Notes: generated by a model from the letters alone, not told the origin. Positions 1 to 8,914 are shown, numbered from the stretch's first letter. The stretch is 54,016 nt of DNA from Alistipes sp. (GCA_017504265.1 JAFVRN010000007.1:1-54016); one strand, 5' to 3'. A program made the numbers and translations.

Positions 1-146
1 CAGTTTTGGGCACGCTCTTTATCTTAGAAGTTGTATAACAAGAGCCATTTTGAAGCTGCTCGCAGGCTGGAAAAGCGGAGTTTACTTGAAGTAAATGAGC
101 ATTTTCCCAGACAAGGCAGATGCCAAAAGAGCCTTGTTAGACAGCT
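1..146. repeat. Dispersed intergenic repeat, copy 1
   Basis: This non-coding stretch lies downstream of the minus-strand P-ATPase. Positions 4-42 (TTTTGGGCACGCTCTTTAT, then TTAGAAGTT and AACAAG) recur almost exactly at 36490-36526, and ATGAGCATTTT at 95-105 recurs at 36527-36537, so both sites belong to one repeat family. Internally, 67-76 and 99-110 (CTGGAAAAGC / GC..TTTTCCCAG) fold into a long hairpin around TTTACTTGAAGTAAA. ACAAGGC (111-117) and GCCTTGT (131-137) form a second stem. The left edge lies outside the window. It may also end the ATPase transcript, but there is no clean T-run. Confidence 0.7.
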
Positions 147-154
147 TCTTATTG

Positions 155-2899
155 TTATCTTTTCAACATTCGTATCATGTCGGGTAATATCAGTACCGGC
201 GATGTAAATATCATAATCCACACCCAATCGGCAGCCGGTAATGGTGCTACGCTGAACAATCTATCGGCATAGTTTACTATAAGTATCTGTCCGACAAGTA
301 TTACGACGACAATCAACAGAAACTCCTTACTAAACAGCCTTCCCGCATCCTTGGGGTTACGCACAGCAGCTATGATATCGCCAAGCAGACTGCGACCCGT
401 GCGGAAATAGCGAGCATTAAAGAGGTTCCAGAATTGGAGCATCACAAATATCGAGAAGAATACCCCCATCTCATATCCACTGAGGTGCAGTTTATCTCCG
501 TGACCTGAAAATATTCCTGTTACAAACAGTCGTATCGACTCACCACTAAACAGCTCTCTGACACTGCTTATATCTGTATGGTATAGCAGCTGCCACAACC
601 CTGCGAGCAACACAAAGAAGGCCACGCCGACCAACACGATGCGATACATCATTGCTCTATCGATGATATGGCTGTTAGGATTACGGGGTTTACTTCGCAT
701 AACACTCTCGTCGGGCGGTAGCGACGATAACGCCATGGCTGCAAAGGTATCCATAATAAGGTTTACCCACAGCATCTGTGTCACCGTGAGTGGCGAGTCA
801 AGGCCTATAAATGCTCCCAAAAGCACTATCATACAGGCCGACAGGTTGATGGTCATCTGAAATATTATGAAGCGACGGATATTCAGATAGAGCGACCTGC
901 CCCACATTATCGCCTTGTTGATGCTGGCAAACGAGTTGTCTATAATGGTTATATCGCTGGCCTCCTTGGCACGAGACGTACCATCGCCCATAGATAGTCC
1001 CACCTGCGCCTTGCTCAGTGCCGGAGCATCATTCGTACCATCGCCCGTGACTGCCACAACCTCATTATTTGTCTGCAACAATGTCACCAGACGAGCTTTA
1101 TCGTCGGGGCGGGCACGTGCGATGATCTTCAATCTGCGATCACGCAACAGTTCACGCGCCGAGTCATCATCCATAGCAGCAAATTCAGGACCTGTGATAA
1201 TGGCCGAGCTATCGTCGTCTGCCGTAATAAGGCCTATCTGACGGCCAATTTCGGCAGCAGTGACCGATGTGTCGCCCGTGACAATTATCACACGCACTCC
1301 AGCCTCCCTCATGCATACATCTATCGCCTCGGCTACATCCTCGCGAATAGGGTCGGCAATGCCTACAACACCCATAAAACGCAGCGGCTGGCACTGACCA
1401 TCATCATCCACTGTCTGCACAGCAAAAGCCAGAGTACGCATAGCCCTACTCTGATAACCGAGTAATATGTCATTGAACTTCATGCGCACATCACTCGGAA
1501 GCGTATCGCTACACATCGCCATTACAATCTCAGGAGCACCCTTAACAAAACGGTATGTCAATCCCGACTCGATATGCTTGGCAACCGTTGCCATATATTT
1601 TGTCTCGGTCGAGAATGGCTCTTGCGACACCACGTTGTACTCCTCTCGTATGGAGGCATAATTTTTACCCTGCTTATCAAGCCACAACAACAATGCTCCC
1701 TCCGTAGGATTGCCTATGGGCTGCACCCTGCCATTGTCAATGCTTAGCTCGGCTGTAGTATTTATTGCAACACCTTGCTCAAAGGCATCCGTATCGGCAT
1801 CATCTACAAGTTCAAGCCCGACAACCGACATACGATTCTGCGTCAGTGTTCCCGTCTTATCGCTGCATATAACGGTTGTAGCGCCCATCGTCTCACAAGC
1901 GTGCAGCTTACGTACGAGGCTCTTCTCCTTGAGCATACGACGCATACTTAGAGCCAAACTTACGGTGATACTCATAGGCAGACCTTCGGGCACTGCGACA
2001 ACTACAAGTGTTACGGCAAGCATTACAGAGCTTAACAAGAACTCCATGATTTCGACCCAAGTAATATCTCCAGAAAAACCACCGGTTAGGGCAAAGTAGA
2101 GCATACGGCCGATTATGATGAGCGATGCTATTATAAAGCCGGCCTTGGATATCCAACCGCCAAGTTCGCCAAGTTGTTGGTTGAGCGGTGTTTTAACATC
2201 ACTACCCTCACTGGACTGAGCCACGCCTCGTCCCTCCTCAGTATCTACACCTATGGCCTTGACCTGCATGGTGGCACGCCCCTCGATTACGGTAGAGCCT
2301 CGCAGCAGGAAGTTTGAGGGATAGGTTGCCTCGCTATCAAACTCCGCCTCATCGACACTCTTATTGGCGTACATCTCACCCGTAAAATCCGACTCATCTA
2401 CACGTAGCGATGTAGCGCGTAGCAACACGCCGTCGGCAGGCACCTCATCACCATTCTCCAAGACAACAATATCTCCTGATACTACATCTTGTTTGGCTAC
2501 GAGCTCCATCTGTGGTCGTGTGCTGCCGTCACGTCTACGTAACACCTTAACCGGACGAGAGTCCTTAACCTTATTTAATATGTCGAACTCCCTACCTGCC
2601 TTAACCTCGAAGATAAAGCCGACACCCGTGGCCAGAAGCAGAGCCAAAAATACGCCGACAGGCTCCAGCATCATAGACCATCCATGTCCCATAACCAATA
2701 TTTCGTATAGCGACAGGCCTACCGAGAATAGAAATACAACAAGCAGAACGATAATTATCGGATCTTTGAACTTTTCGAGATATGCAATCCATAGTGATTG
2801 TCGCTCAGGTGGCGGTATGATATTCCTGCCACGTCCATGTGCAACAATGTCGGAGTTGCTATCCAAACACAGCGATGCAAAATCTTTGAGGTGTGACAT
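155..2899 (-). CDS. Calcium-translocating P-type ATPase (PMCA-type, P2B)
   Basis: A 914-residue integral membrane cation pump. The N-terminal cation-ATPase region has membrane helices around 48-66 and 80-98. The actuator motif is TGEM at 173-176 (the TGES position). The PEGLP ion-site helix is at 304-308 and the phosphorylation motif DKTGTLT at 347-353. A TGDGTNDAPAL hinge motif and a C-terminal helix bundle follow. This order and the PEGLP sequence fit Ca2+-exporting P2 ATPases; substrate specificity is inferred from family. Its start lies 6 bp after the stop of the C_GCAxxG_C_C gene, so the two are probably one transcript driven from the promoter near 3410. Confidence 0.9.
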   Translation of the reverse strand: MSHLKDFASLCLDSNSDIVAHGRGRNIIPPPERQSLWIAYLEKFKDPIIIVLLVVFLFSVGLSLYEILVMGHGWSMMLEPVGVFLALLLATGVGFIFEVKAGREFDILNKVKDSRPVKVLRRRDGSTRPQMELVAKQDVVSGDIVVLENGDEVPADGVLLRATSLRVDESDFTGEMYANKSVDEAEFDSEATYPSNFLLRGSTVIEGRATMQVKAIGVDTEEGRGVAQSSEGSDVKTPLNQQLGELGGWISKAGFIIASLIIIGRMLYFALTGGFSGDITWVEIMEFLLSSVMLAVTLVVVAVPEGLPMSITVSLALSMRRMLKEKSLVRKLHACETMGATTVICSDKTGTLTQNRMSVVGLELVDDADTDAFEQGVAINTTAELSIDNGRVQPIGNPTEGALLLWLDKQGKNYASIREEYNVVSQEPFSTETKYMATVAKHIESGLTYRFVKGAPEIVMAMCSDTLPSDVRMKFNDILLGYQSRAMRTLAFAVQTVDDDGQCQPLRFMGVVGIADPIREDVAEAIDVCMREAGVRVIIVTGDTSVTAAEIGRQIGLITADDDSSAIITGPEFAAMDDDSARELLRDRRLKIIARARPDDKARLVTLLQTNNEVVAVTGDGTNDAPALSKAQVGLSMGDGTSRAKEASDITIIDNSFASINKAIMWGRSLYLNIRRFIIFQMTINLSACMIVLLGAFIGLDSPLTVTQMLWVNLIMDTFAAMALSSLPPDESVMRSKPRNPNSHIIDRAMMYRIVLVGVAFFVLLAGLWQLLYHTDISSVRELFSGESIRLFVTGIFSGHGDKLHLSGYEMGVFFSIFVMLQFWNLFNARYFRTGRSLLGDIIAAVRNPKDAGRLFSKEFLLIVVVILVGQILIVNYADRLFSVAPLPAADWVWIMIFTSPVLILPDMIRMLKR

Positions 2900-2905
2900 A
2901 GCTCC

Positions 2906-3379
2906 TTACTCTCTATCTTTTAGGTATTGGGCAACGATACGTGCAGCACATCCGACATACTCCACGCAAGGGCGTTTCTTGTAGTATTCTGCTGTACGCT
3001 CCGAGGGCATCGCCGTTTCGGCACTCTCCTCCTTAGGTTCTAAACCCAAGAGACGACGGCATACAATATCGCCATTCTCCTGTCGGAAGCTGTCGGCAAA
3101 CTGTTGTACGAGTGCGTAGTTCTGCTTGCGCTCCAACATATTCTTAGGATCTATGGATGGGGATATTGCTCCGGCCAACATCGACATTGCGCTAACCGTA
3201 CCACACACCTCACGCATACGTCCCATACCGCCACCAAAGGGGGCGGCAATACGTGCAGCCATCTCGGGTGACATATCCATAACATCGTCGAAGGCCATAA
3301 CTACGGCTTGTGCACAATTATACCCCTCCAGAAAGAGTGAGCGAGCACGCTCGATGCGTTCTGCTATATTAATTTGCAT
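2906..3379 (-). CDS. C_GCAxxG_C_C family protein
   Basis: A 157-residue protein with the conserved cysteine layout of the C_GCAxxG_C_C family: NCAQAV near residue 22, a GGGMGR glycine stretch, VCGTVS, then DIVC and a late C-x6-C pair (PCVEYVGC). The family is often called a redox-active disulfide or metal-binding protein, but its biochemical role is not established. I chose the ATG at 3379 (MQINIAER) rather than the upstream ATG at 3445, because the latter lies on the far side of the minus-strand -7 element and its extra residues do not resemble the family. It is the first gene of a probable operon with the P-ATPase. Confidence 0.8.
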   Translation of the reverse strand: MQINIAERIERARSLFLEGYNCAQAVVMAFDDVMDMSPEMAARIAAPFGGGMGRMREVCGTVSAMSMLAGAISPSIDPKNMLERKQNYALVQQFADSFRQENGDIVCRRLLGLEPKEESAETAMPSERTAEYYKKRPCVEYVGCAARIVAQYLKDRE

Positions 3380-3397
3380 AGTTATAAGATTATTTTG

Positions 3398-3416
3398 TAT
3401 CTTTGCCACAAAGATA
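3398..3416. promoter_or_regulatory. Overlapping divergent -7 elements (palindromic)
   Basis: TATCTTTG on the plus strand (3398-3405) and its mirror CAAAGATA (3409-3416, TATCTTTG on the minus strand) form a near-perfect palindrome with a 3-bp centre. Each matches the Bacteroidetes -7 consensus TAnnTTTG. They point outward to the nuclease-domain gene (ATG 3432) and the C_GCAxxG_C_C gene (ATG 3379). Confidence 0.65.
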
Positions 3417-3431
3417 TATTTTTTTTCTAAA

Positions 3432-3884
3432 ATGGCCAACACCAACTACCCCACGCTCAACTTCCCGCCTATACGTCTACGCGCCAGAAAAGCGTCAAAC
3501 GGACGTACCGAAGTCTTCGACCAGATACGAGGGCGTTGGTTGGTGCTCACTCCCGAGGAGTGGGTGCGTCGCCATGTAGTCGGCTATCTTCTATCGCATT
3601 GCAACATTATGCCGCAACAGATTGTTGAAGAGTATCCTGTGGCAATCAACGGAATGTCGCAACGTGCCGACATTGTTGTCCTTGGCAACAAAGGAGAGCA
3701 TCTGCTTGTGGTGGAATGTAAAGAGCCAAACGTAAAAATAGACAACGACGTACTCTCACAAGTGGTGCGCTACAACTCCGTACTTGGATGTCGATATATA
3801 GTTATGACAAACGGAATAGATAGTTATTGTTATTGCTGCGAAGATGGCAAATACATCCCTATCGACCACTTTCCGCACCTATAA
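3432..3884 (+). CDS. Small type I restriction HsdR N-terminal-like (PD-(D/E)xK) protein
   Basis: A 150-residue stand-alone protein resembling the type I restriction enzyme R-subunit N-terminal domain family found in many Bacteroidetes. The nuclease-core layout is visible: an acidic residue in the beta-hairpin (RADIVV, D80), then VVECK with E95 and K97, and downstream QVVRYNSVLGCRYIVMTNG. There is no helicase region and no HsdS/HsdM nearby, so this is not a restriction system. The chosen ATG sits about 26 bp after a plus-strand TATCTTTG; upstream in-frame codons would cross the promoter. The actual substrate is unknown. Confidence 0.75.
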   Translation: MANTNYPTLNFPPIRLRARKASNGRTEVFDQIRGRWLVLTPEEWVRRHVVGYLLSHCNIMPQQIVEEYPVAINGMSQRADIVVLGNKGEHLLVVECKEPNVKIDNDVLSQVVRYNSVLGCRYIVMTNGIDSYCYCCEDGKYIPIDHFPHL

Positions 3885-3973
3885 TTCGAATAAAAAGCAC
3901 CGTAACCGAGGATTTATATAGTGTAACCATCCACTTTTTCATCATCATCACTTGTAATCTTCATATAAGTTTG

Positions 3974-3981
3974 TAACTTTG
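3974..3981 (+). promoter_or_regulatory. -7 element of panCD
   Basis: TAACTTTG matches TAnnTTTG, with a TTG-containing -33-like element (CTTG, 3951-3954) 19 bp upstream, and lies 22 bp before the panC start. Confidence 0.55.
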
Positions 3982-4003
3982 TCGCATCATTCTTAATCGA
4001 ATT

Positions 4004-4840
4004 ATGAAAGTAGTAAACAGAGTTGCTGATCTTAATGCAGCATTGGCACTATGCCCTAAGGAGGGTGTAGGCTTTGTTCCCACAATGGGCGCACTACATG
4101 CCGGACATCGTTCGTTGGTAGAGCGTGCACGTCGCGAGAACGAAACCGTTGTGGTAAGCGTATTTGTAAATCCCACACAGTTTAATGATAAGAACGACCT
4201 TAAAAACTACCCTCGTACTCCTGAGGCAGATTGTGCCATATTGGAGGCTGCGGGTGCCGACATTGTCTTTATGCCATCGGTAGAGGATATATATCCCGAG
4301 CCCGACACACGCATATTTGACTTTGGCCTTGTAGATAAGGTTATGGAGGGTGCTACACGTCCTGGTCACTTCAACGGTGTAGCTCAGGTGGTAAGCCGTC
4401 TTTTCGACTTGGTACGTCCTGCTCGTGCCTACTTCGGCGAAAAGGACTTCCAGCAGATAGCCGTAATCAAGGCTATGGTCAAGCAGCTATCTATCGACAT
4501 AGATATCGTGGAGTGTGCTATTGTACGTGGCGAAGATGGCCTTGCTCTATCATCGCGCAACGAGCTGCTCACACCCGAGCATCGCAAGGCTGCACCCCAC
4601 ATCTACGCCACCATAAGTCAGTGTGCTGAGCGTAGCAGGGAGCTTTCTCCAAAGCAGCTTACCGAGTGGGTTATCGCAACTATCGACTCCAACCCGTTGC
4701 TTAAAACCATCTACTTTGAAGCGGTGGACGCACTTACAATGCAGCGCGTAGAGAGTTGGGATGATGCCGAGCGTATACAAGGATGTTGCGCCATACAGGC
4801 CGGCGAGATACGTCTTATAGACAACATACGAATTAAGTAA
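4004..4840 (+). CDS. panC: Pantothenate synthetase
   Basis: This 278-residue cytoplasmic enzyme joins pantoate and beta-alanine with ATP to form pantothenate (vitamin B5/CoA pathway). The nucleotidyltransferase HIGH-type motif is seen as LHAGH (31-35) within PTMGALHAGH. FVNPTQF, the GEKDFQQ stretch and the late LALSSRN motif are typical of PanC. Length matches the family. It is followed 18 bp later by panD, which supplies the beta-alanine, so the two form a small pantothenate operon. Confidence 0.96.
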   Translation: MKVVNRVADLNAALALCPKEGVGFVPTMGALHAGHRSLVERARRENETVVVSVFVNPTQFNDKNDLKNYPRTPEADCAILEAAGADIVFMPSVEDIYPEPDTRIFDFGLVDKVMEGATRPGHFNGVAQVVSRLFDLVRPARAYFGEKDFQQIAVIKAMVKQLSIDIDIVECAIVRGEDGLALSSRNELLTPEHRKAAPHIYATISQCAERSRELSPKQLTEWVIATIDSNPLLKTIYFEAVDALTMQRVESWDDAERIQGCCAIQAGEIRLIDNIRIK

Positions 4841-4858
4841 CCGAAAAGAACCCAAACT

Positions 4859-5209
4859 ATGTATATCGAGAGATTGAAATCGAAGATTCACCGCGTGCGT
4901 GTCACGGAGGCCAATCTCAACTATGTTGGAAGCATCACTATCGATGAGGATTTGATGGATGCGGCAGGCCTTATAGAGGGTGAGAAAGTACAGATTGTAA
5001 ATAACAATAATGGAGAGCGCATCGAGACCTACGTAATTAAAGGAGAGCGTGGTAGCGGTTGCATATGCTTGAATGGTGCTGCAGCACGTAAAACTGCCGT
5101 TGGTGACATCGTAATCATCATGGGTTATGGCTTTATGGATTTTGAGGAGGCTAAGAGCTTTCAGCCCAAAGTCATCTTCCCCGATGAGCGCACCAATCGT
5201 CTGCTGTAG
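4859..5209 (+). CDS. panD: Aspartate 1-decarboxylase (pyruvoyl-dependent)
   Basis: A 116-residue proenzyme that decarboxylates L-aspartate to beta-alanine. The self-cleavage site is YVGS at 22-25 (Gly24-Ser25), which yields the pyruvoyl group on the C-terminal chain. The downstream LNGAAAR region is the conserved Thr/Asn loop area of the family. It is translated right after panC in one operon and followed by a hairpin terminator. Confidence 0.95.
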   Translation: MYIERLKSKIHRVRVTEANLNYVGSITIDEDLMDAAGLIEGEKVQIVNNNNGERIETYVIKGERGSGCICLNGAAARKTAVGDIVIIMGYGFMDFEEAKSFQPKVIFPDERTNRLL

Positions 5210-5235
5210 AGATACACATTATTATATATATAAAG

Positions 5236-5277
5236 AAATAGAGAACACCTCTTCGCAGGATGTTCTCTATTTTTGTT
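5236..5277. terminator. Terminator between panD and the convergent zinc-ribbon gene
   Basis: AAATAGAGAACA (5236-5247) pairs perfectly with TGTTCTCTATTT (5261-5272) across a 13-nt loop, followed by a T-rich run. The A-rich start of the hairpin gives T residues on the other strand too, so it may serve both convergent genes. Confidence 0.8.
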
Positions 5278-5316
5278 TATCGCAGGCCGCATATTGCGAC
5301 CAACAATCAAACTATA

Positions 5317-6057
5317 TTACTCGCTGACAAGGATGCGTCCGCAGTACTCACACACGATAAGCTTCTTGCCCTGACGAATATCCACCTGACGCTGAGGAGG
5401 TATACGGTTGAAGCAACCACCACAAGCATCACGGGTAACAGTAACCACAGCAAGACCGTTGTGTACATTGCTACGGATACGGTTGTAAGCAGTAAGAAGT
5501 CGCTCATCGACAGGCTGCTTAGCCTTCTCTGCCTTAGCTGTAAGTTCAGCAACCTGCTGCGCTGTCTCGGCCTCGATAGACTCCAACTCCTCCTTCTTGG
5601 CCTTATAGTCGATATTACGCTCGGCAACACGCTCCGATGTCTCGTCGATAAGAGCCTTCTTGGTTTTAATCGTTGCACTATACTCTTTAAGACGCTTCTC
5701 TGCAAGCTCAATCTCGAGCTCCTGATACTCTATCTCCTTGGTGATGGCATCGTACTCACGATTGTTACGCACGTTGTTCTGCTGCTCCTTGTAGTTGCCA
5801 ATCATAATCTTTGCCTGATCTACCTCGCGCTTACGCTGACGAGTGAGGGAATTAAGCTCCTCAATCTCGGCATTAATGTTCTCGATACGTGTATTAAGGC
5901 CGGCAATCTCATCTTCGAGATCCTGCACCTCCAAAGGCAACTCACCCTTAATCTTATTGATCTCATCGATAGCCGAGTCAATCTTTTGTAACTGGTAGAG
6001 AGCCATAATCTTCTCCTGCATCGAATAATCAACCTCGTTTGTCTTCTTCTGTGCCAT
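5317..6057 (-). CDS. Coiled-coil protein with C4-type zinc ribbon (COG1579-like)
   Basis: A 246-residue protein. Residues 10-195 are charged heptad-rich helix predicted to form a long antiparallel coiled coil. The C-terminus carries CGGC (C212, C215) and CEYC (C236, C239), a four-cysteine zinc ribbon. This architecture matches the zf-RING_7/COG1579 family, proposed to bind nucleic acid, with no firm function. It follows the Nif3-like gene by 39 bp, a pairing common in Bacteroidetes. Confidence 0.85.
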   Translation of the reverse strand: MAQKKTNEVDYSMQEKIMALYQLQKIDSAIDEINKIKGELPLEVQDLEDEIAGLNTRIENINAEIEELNSLTRQRKREVDQAKIMIGNYKEQQNNVRNNREYDAITKEIEYQELEIELAEKRLKEYSATIKTKKALIDETSERVAERNIDYKAKKEELESIEAETAQQVAELTAKAEKAKQPVDERLLTAYNRIRSNVHNGLAVVTVTRDACGGCFNRIPPQRQVDIRQGKKLIVCEYCGRILVSE

Positions 6058-6096
6058 ATATTTTATGCTTTTTAGTTACCCTAAGTAGTTACGCCA

Positions 6097-6885
6097 TTAT
6101 AAGTAGTGTATAGGATTGCGAGAGCATACGCTCTTGCGAACTGCAAAGGTACACATTTTTTTCGATAATACATCAAATAAAATACGAATTGCGCAAAATT
6201 CGCTCTCAAAATGGCCAATATCTGCCAAAATCATACGTCCCTCGCCTCGCATAAAGTCGTTGTAACGCAAATCCGCTGTCAGATAGAGGTCAGCATCGGA
6301 GGCCATAGCATCATCAATAAGCGAGCCACCTGCTCCCGTACATATCGCCACACGGCGTATCATCATATCCTCCGAGGGTATATCGCTGTAGCGTATAGCA
6401 CCCACGTCAAAGATACTCTTTACTCGTTGCAGAAATGCCGTTGCACTCTCGGCAACAGGGAGCGTGCCTACAACACCAAAACCGGTATTGGCATCGGTAG
6501 CACGAGGTTGTAATACCCGCATATCGCCAAGACCTATCATCGAGCCTACCTGCCAGCTCATACCGCCGGCTGCACTGTCAAGATTGGTATGACAAGCATA
6601 CAATGCGATACCTCGTCGAATAGCTCGCTCTACACATCGCTCCACATAGCTTCCCGAATTAAAACGTTTCAAAGGATGGAAGATTATGGGGTGGTGCGTA
6701 ATAATCAGGTCGCACCCCTCACGCTCCGCCTCGTCCAACACCTCTTCGGTAACATCTACAGCCAACAATACGGCATGCACCTCGTCATCATATCTGCCGA
6801 CGATAAGTCCGGAGTTGTCGTACGACTCCTGTAATGATAGTGGAGCAAAACTCTCGATAACATCTGTTATCTCTCTAATTTTCAT
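6097..6885 (-). CDS. Nif3-like dinuclear metal centre protein (NIF3/YbgI family)
   Basis: A 262-residue protein with the NIF3 signature: DNSGLIVG near 23-30, THHPIIFHP (His64, His65, His70) and a late DIGHFESE motif supplying the second metal-site ligands. Family members are hexameric toroids with a dinuclear metal centre; the E. coli YbgI counterpart has been linked to GTP cyclohydrolase-like or hydrolase activity, but the physiological role is unsettled. It sits between merR-like and zinc-ribbon genes on the same strand. Confidence 0.88.
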   Translation of the reverse strand: MKIREITDVIESFAPLSLQESYDNSGLIVGRYDDEVHAVLLAVDVTEEVLDEAEREGCDLIITHHPIIFHPLKRFNSGSYVERCVERAIRRGIALYACHTNLDSAAGGMSWQVGSMIGLGDMRVLQPRATDANTGFGVVGTLPVAESATAFLQRVKSIFDVGAIRYSDIPSEDMMIRRVAICTGAGGSLIDDAMASDADLYLTADLRYNDFMRGEGRMILADIGHFESEFCAIRILFDVLSKKMCTFAVRKSVCSRNPIHYL

Positions 6886-6897
6886 AAATGTAGATTG

Positions 6898-7527
6898 TTA
6901 AAACAACGATTGTTCATAGAATGGGAATAGCTCCTTATTCTCGCCATCCTTTTTTGTCTTGCCACGACGGCGGGTGATGCCGAGTGTTTGATTCTCTCCC
7001 TCCTCGACATTAGCAACGACTTTGCGTGGACGGCCACGACGACGTGGTGCAGTATCAGTCTGCTCCTCACTGGCAGCAAGCTGCTCATCATCGGCCTTAG
7101 ACTCAGGATTTGTGACATTCTCCACAACACCCTTCTTTGCCTCTGTCTCCACATCGCTTATAAGTTCCGACACCGCCTCAATAGGTGCTTCATACTCCAC
7201 ACCCGACTCCTCGCCAAGCGACTCTCGCACCTCGATAAGCATAGCTCGTATATTCTGCAAACGTTCCAGGATAGAGATCTCACGTCGTACACTTTTACCA
7301 CGACGCTTCATCGTTTTATTGGCACCTTCGAGCGTCATACCCTTCTCTTTGACAAGATGGTATATTAGTTTCAGGTTTTCTACATCGGAAGGGGTAAACA
7401 TACGGTTTCCCTTCTTATTTTTATGAGGCTTAATACAGTCGAACTTCGACTCCCAATAACGGATAAGCGACGCATTTACGTCGAACATCTCCGTAACCTC
7501 ACCCATAGAATAAAGTAGTTTTGCCAT
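6898..7527 (-). CDS. MerR-family transcriptional regulator with AT-hook-like tail
   Basis: A 209-residue protein. Residues 1-70 are a MerR winged helix (LYSMGEVTEMFDV, then LIRYWESKF and the NRMFTPSDVENL wing). A helical segment to about 105 follows. The C-terminal half is acidic and low-complexity but contains RRRGRPRKV (162-170), whose RGRPRK core matches an AT-hook, and a second basic RRRGKTKK patch. No cysteine-rich effector site is seen, so it is not an obvious metal sensor. MerR proteins of this type are common in Bacteroidetes; the target is unknown. Confidence 0.85.
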   Translation of the reverse strand: MAKLLYSMGEVTEMFDVNASLIRYWESKFDCIKPHKNKKGNRMFTPSDVENLKLIYHLVKEKGMTLEGANKTMKRRGKSVRREISILERLQNIRAMLIEVRESLGEESGVEYEAPIEAVSELISDVETEAKKGVVENVTNPESKADDEQLAASEEQTDTAPRRRGRPRKVVANVEEGENQTLGITRRRGKTKKDGENKELFPFYEQSLF

Positions 7528-7540
7528 CTCTATTTAGTTG

Positions 7541-8902
7541 TTATAGTTTCATTATTCTCAAATCCTTGGGATACATATTGTTACATCGCGCGCCTATTCG
7601 CTTTACAAAGCCAATGGGCAGACCCTTATAACACACCGCATTTATACCTTCCGTGAAATGGGTTGCCGATATATCGCCTCGACGCAAATAGCTCTGAGCA
7701 TCATCTGTCGATACCTCCACGCGTGGTACTATCTCTTTATTAAGTCCGATATATAGAGCCAACGGATGTTCCGGCTTCAAGCGTCCCTTAAATATCTGTC
7801 CCATAGCCACGCCCGAGTAGACAACCGAAAGACTCTCAGCAAGCGATACCACATCGTCCACCACAGCACTATCGTAGCCATATATCGTGTCGCCTACCTG
7901 TCTAAATGCCATACGTGAGGCATCATCCACCCAGCGTGATACCTCCACAGCATCACTCTTGGAGATGGGTGCGATAATCTTACGACGAGCTTTGGGCTTA
8001 CCGCGATGTTGAGCACCATTCCTTTTACGGGCTATAGCAGCAAAGAAGCCCTCGCCACGAGCTCGGTGCGGATAGAAATGGAAGCATTGAAACTCTCCGA
8101 TATCGCTACGTACTATACCCCACGCATCATCCGTGTGTACCCTGTCATCAGACTCTATCTCATCGCCATACTCAGACATAAGCCACTCCACAATCCCTTC
8201 ATCCTCGGTAGGATTAAACGTACAGGTACTATATATCAGCACACCTCCCGGGCGCAACGCACGCCATGCCTCGGTAAGTATCTCTCGCTGACGTGCAGCA
8301 CACGTTGCGACAGACGATGCCGTCCACTCGGTGCGCGCCTCCTCCATCTTGCGAAACATACCCTCGCCCGAGCAGGGAGCATCTACGGCCACAACATCAA
8401 ACCACTCTTCGAAGGCTCCTACGTGACTCGGTTCATTGCACGTGACCACAACATTACCCATACCCCAACGCTGCACATTATCCGACAGAGCGAGGGTACG
8501 GCCTCGGTTGATATCGTTGGATAGAACAAGTCCGCTACGACCGACAAGCGACGAGTAGATAGTGGTCTTACCACCGGGCGCAGCACACATATCCAAGATA
8601 CGACCCCCATCCAACTCCTTGCCCGATAGCAGGTGGGCCACAAATTGCGATGAGGCCTCCTGCACGTAGTATGCGCCGGCATGCAACAGCGGGTCAAGCG
8701 TGAACTGTGGACGCTCCTCCAAGTAACGTCCCATAGGTGACCATCCGACACTAACTCCTTCGTACGGGATAACGAGCTTCTTCGGATTAAGACGTATGGA
8801 GGTCTGTGGCTCGCTATCAAGCGCAGCGAACAGAGCCTCGGCATCTGCTCCGAGAGTATCACGCATAGTAGCAACAAACGCCTCAGGCAGAGGTGTATTC
8901 AT
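7541..8902 (-). CDS. RsmF-like rRNA (cytosine-5)-methyltransferase
   Basis: A 453-residue SAM-dependent RNA m5C methyltransferase of the NOL1/NOP2/Sun family. The SAM site is AAPGGKT (107-113). Motif IV is DAPCSGEGMF (Cys177) and motif VI is STCTF with catalytic Cys227. A C-terminal PUA-like region of about 150 residues makes it resemble RsmF (16S C1407) more than RsmB; the exact target base is inferred. It precedes merR on the same strand. Confidence 0.88.
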   Translation of the reverse strand: MNTPLPEAFVATMRDTLGADAEALFAALDSEPQTSIRLNPKKLVIPYEGVSVGWSPMGRYLEERPQFTLDPLLHAGAYYVQEASSQFVAHLLSGKELDGGRILDMCAAPGGKTTIYSSLVGRSGLVLSNDINRGRTLALSDNVQRWGMGNVVVTCNEPSHVGAFEEWFDVVAVDAPCSGEGMFRKMEEARTEWTASSVATCAARQREILTEAWRALRPGGVLIYSTCTFNPTEDEGIVEWLMSEYGDEIESDDRVHTDDAWGIVRSDIGEFQCFHFYPHRARGEGFFAAIARKRNGAQHRGKPKARRKIIAPISKSDAVEVSRWVDDASRMAFRQVGDTIYGYDSAVVDDVVSLAESLSVVYSGVAMGQIFKGRLKPEHPLALYIGLNKEIVPRVEVSTDDAQSYLRRGDISATHFTEGINAVCYKGLPIGFVKRIGARCNNMYPKDLRIMKL

Positions 8903-8914
8903 AGGCTATACTGA

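Noticed and set aside
24-227. 67-codon frame across the left repeat and ATPase end
   Set aside because: Mostly repeat sequence (1-146) and the last codons of the ATPase in another frame; hairpin content explains it better as non-coding.
2364-2984. 206-codon plus-strand frame across the P-ATPase start
   Set aside because: Ser/Thr-rich antisense frame covering two well-supported genes; no family resemblance.
5260-5991. Open frame of 243 codons on the plus strand over the zinc-ribbon gene
   Set aside because: It is a Leu-rich shadow of the minus-strand coiled coil, whose heptads force few stops; the C4 zinc-ribbon protein is clearly the real gene.
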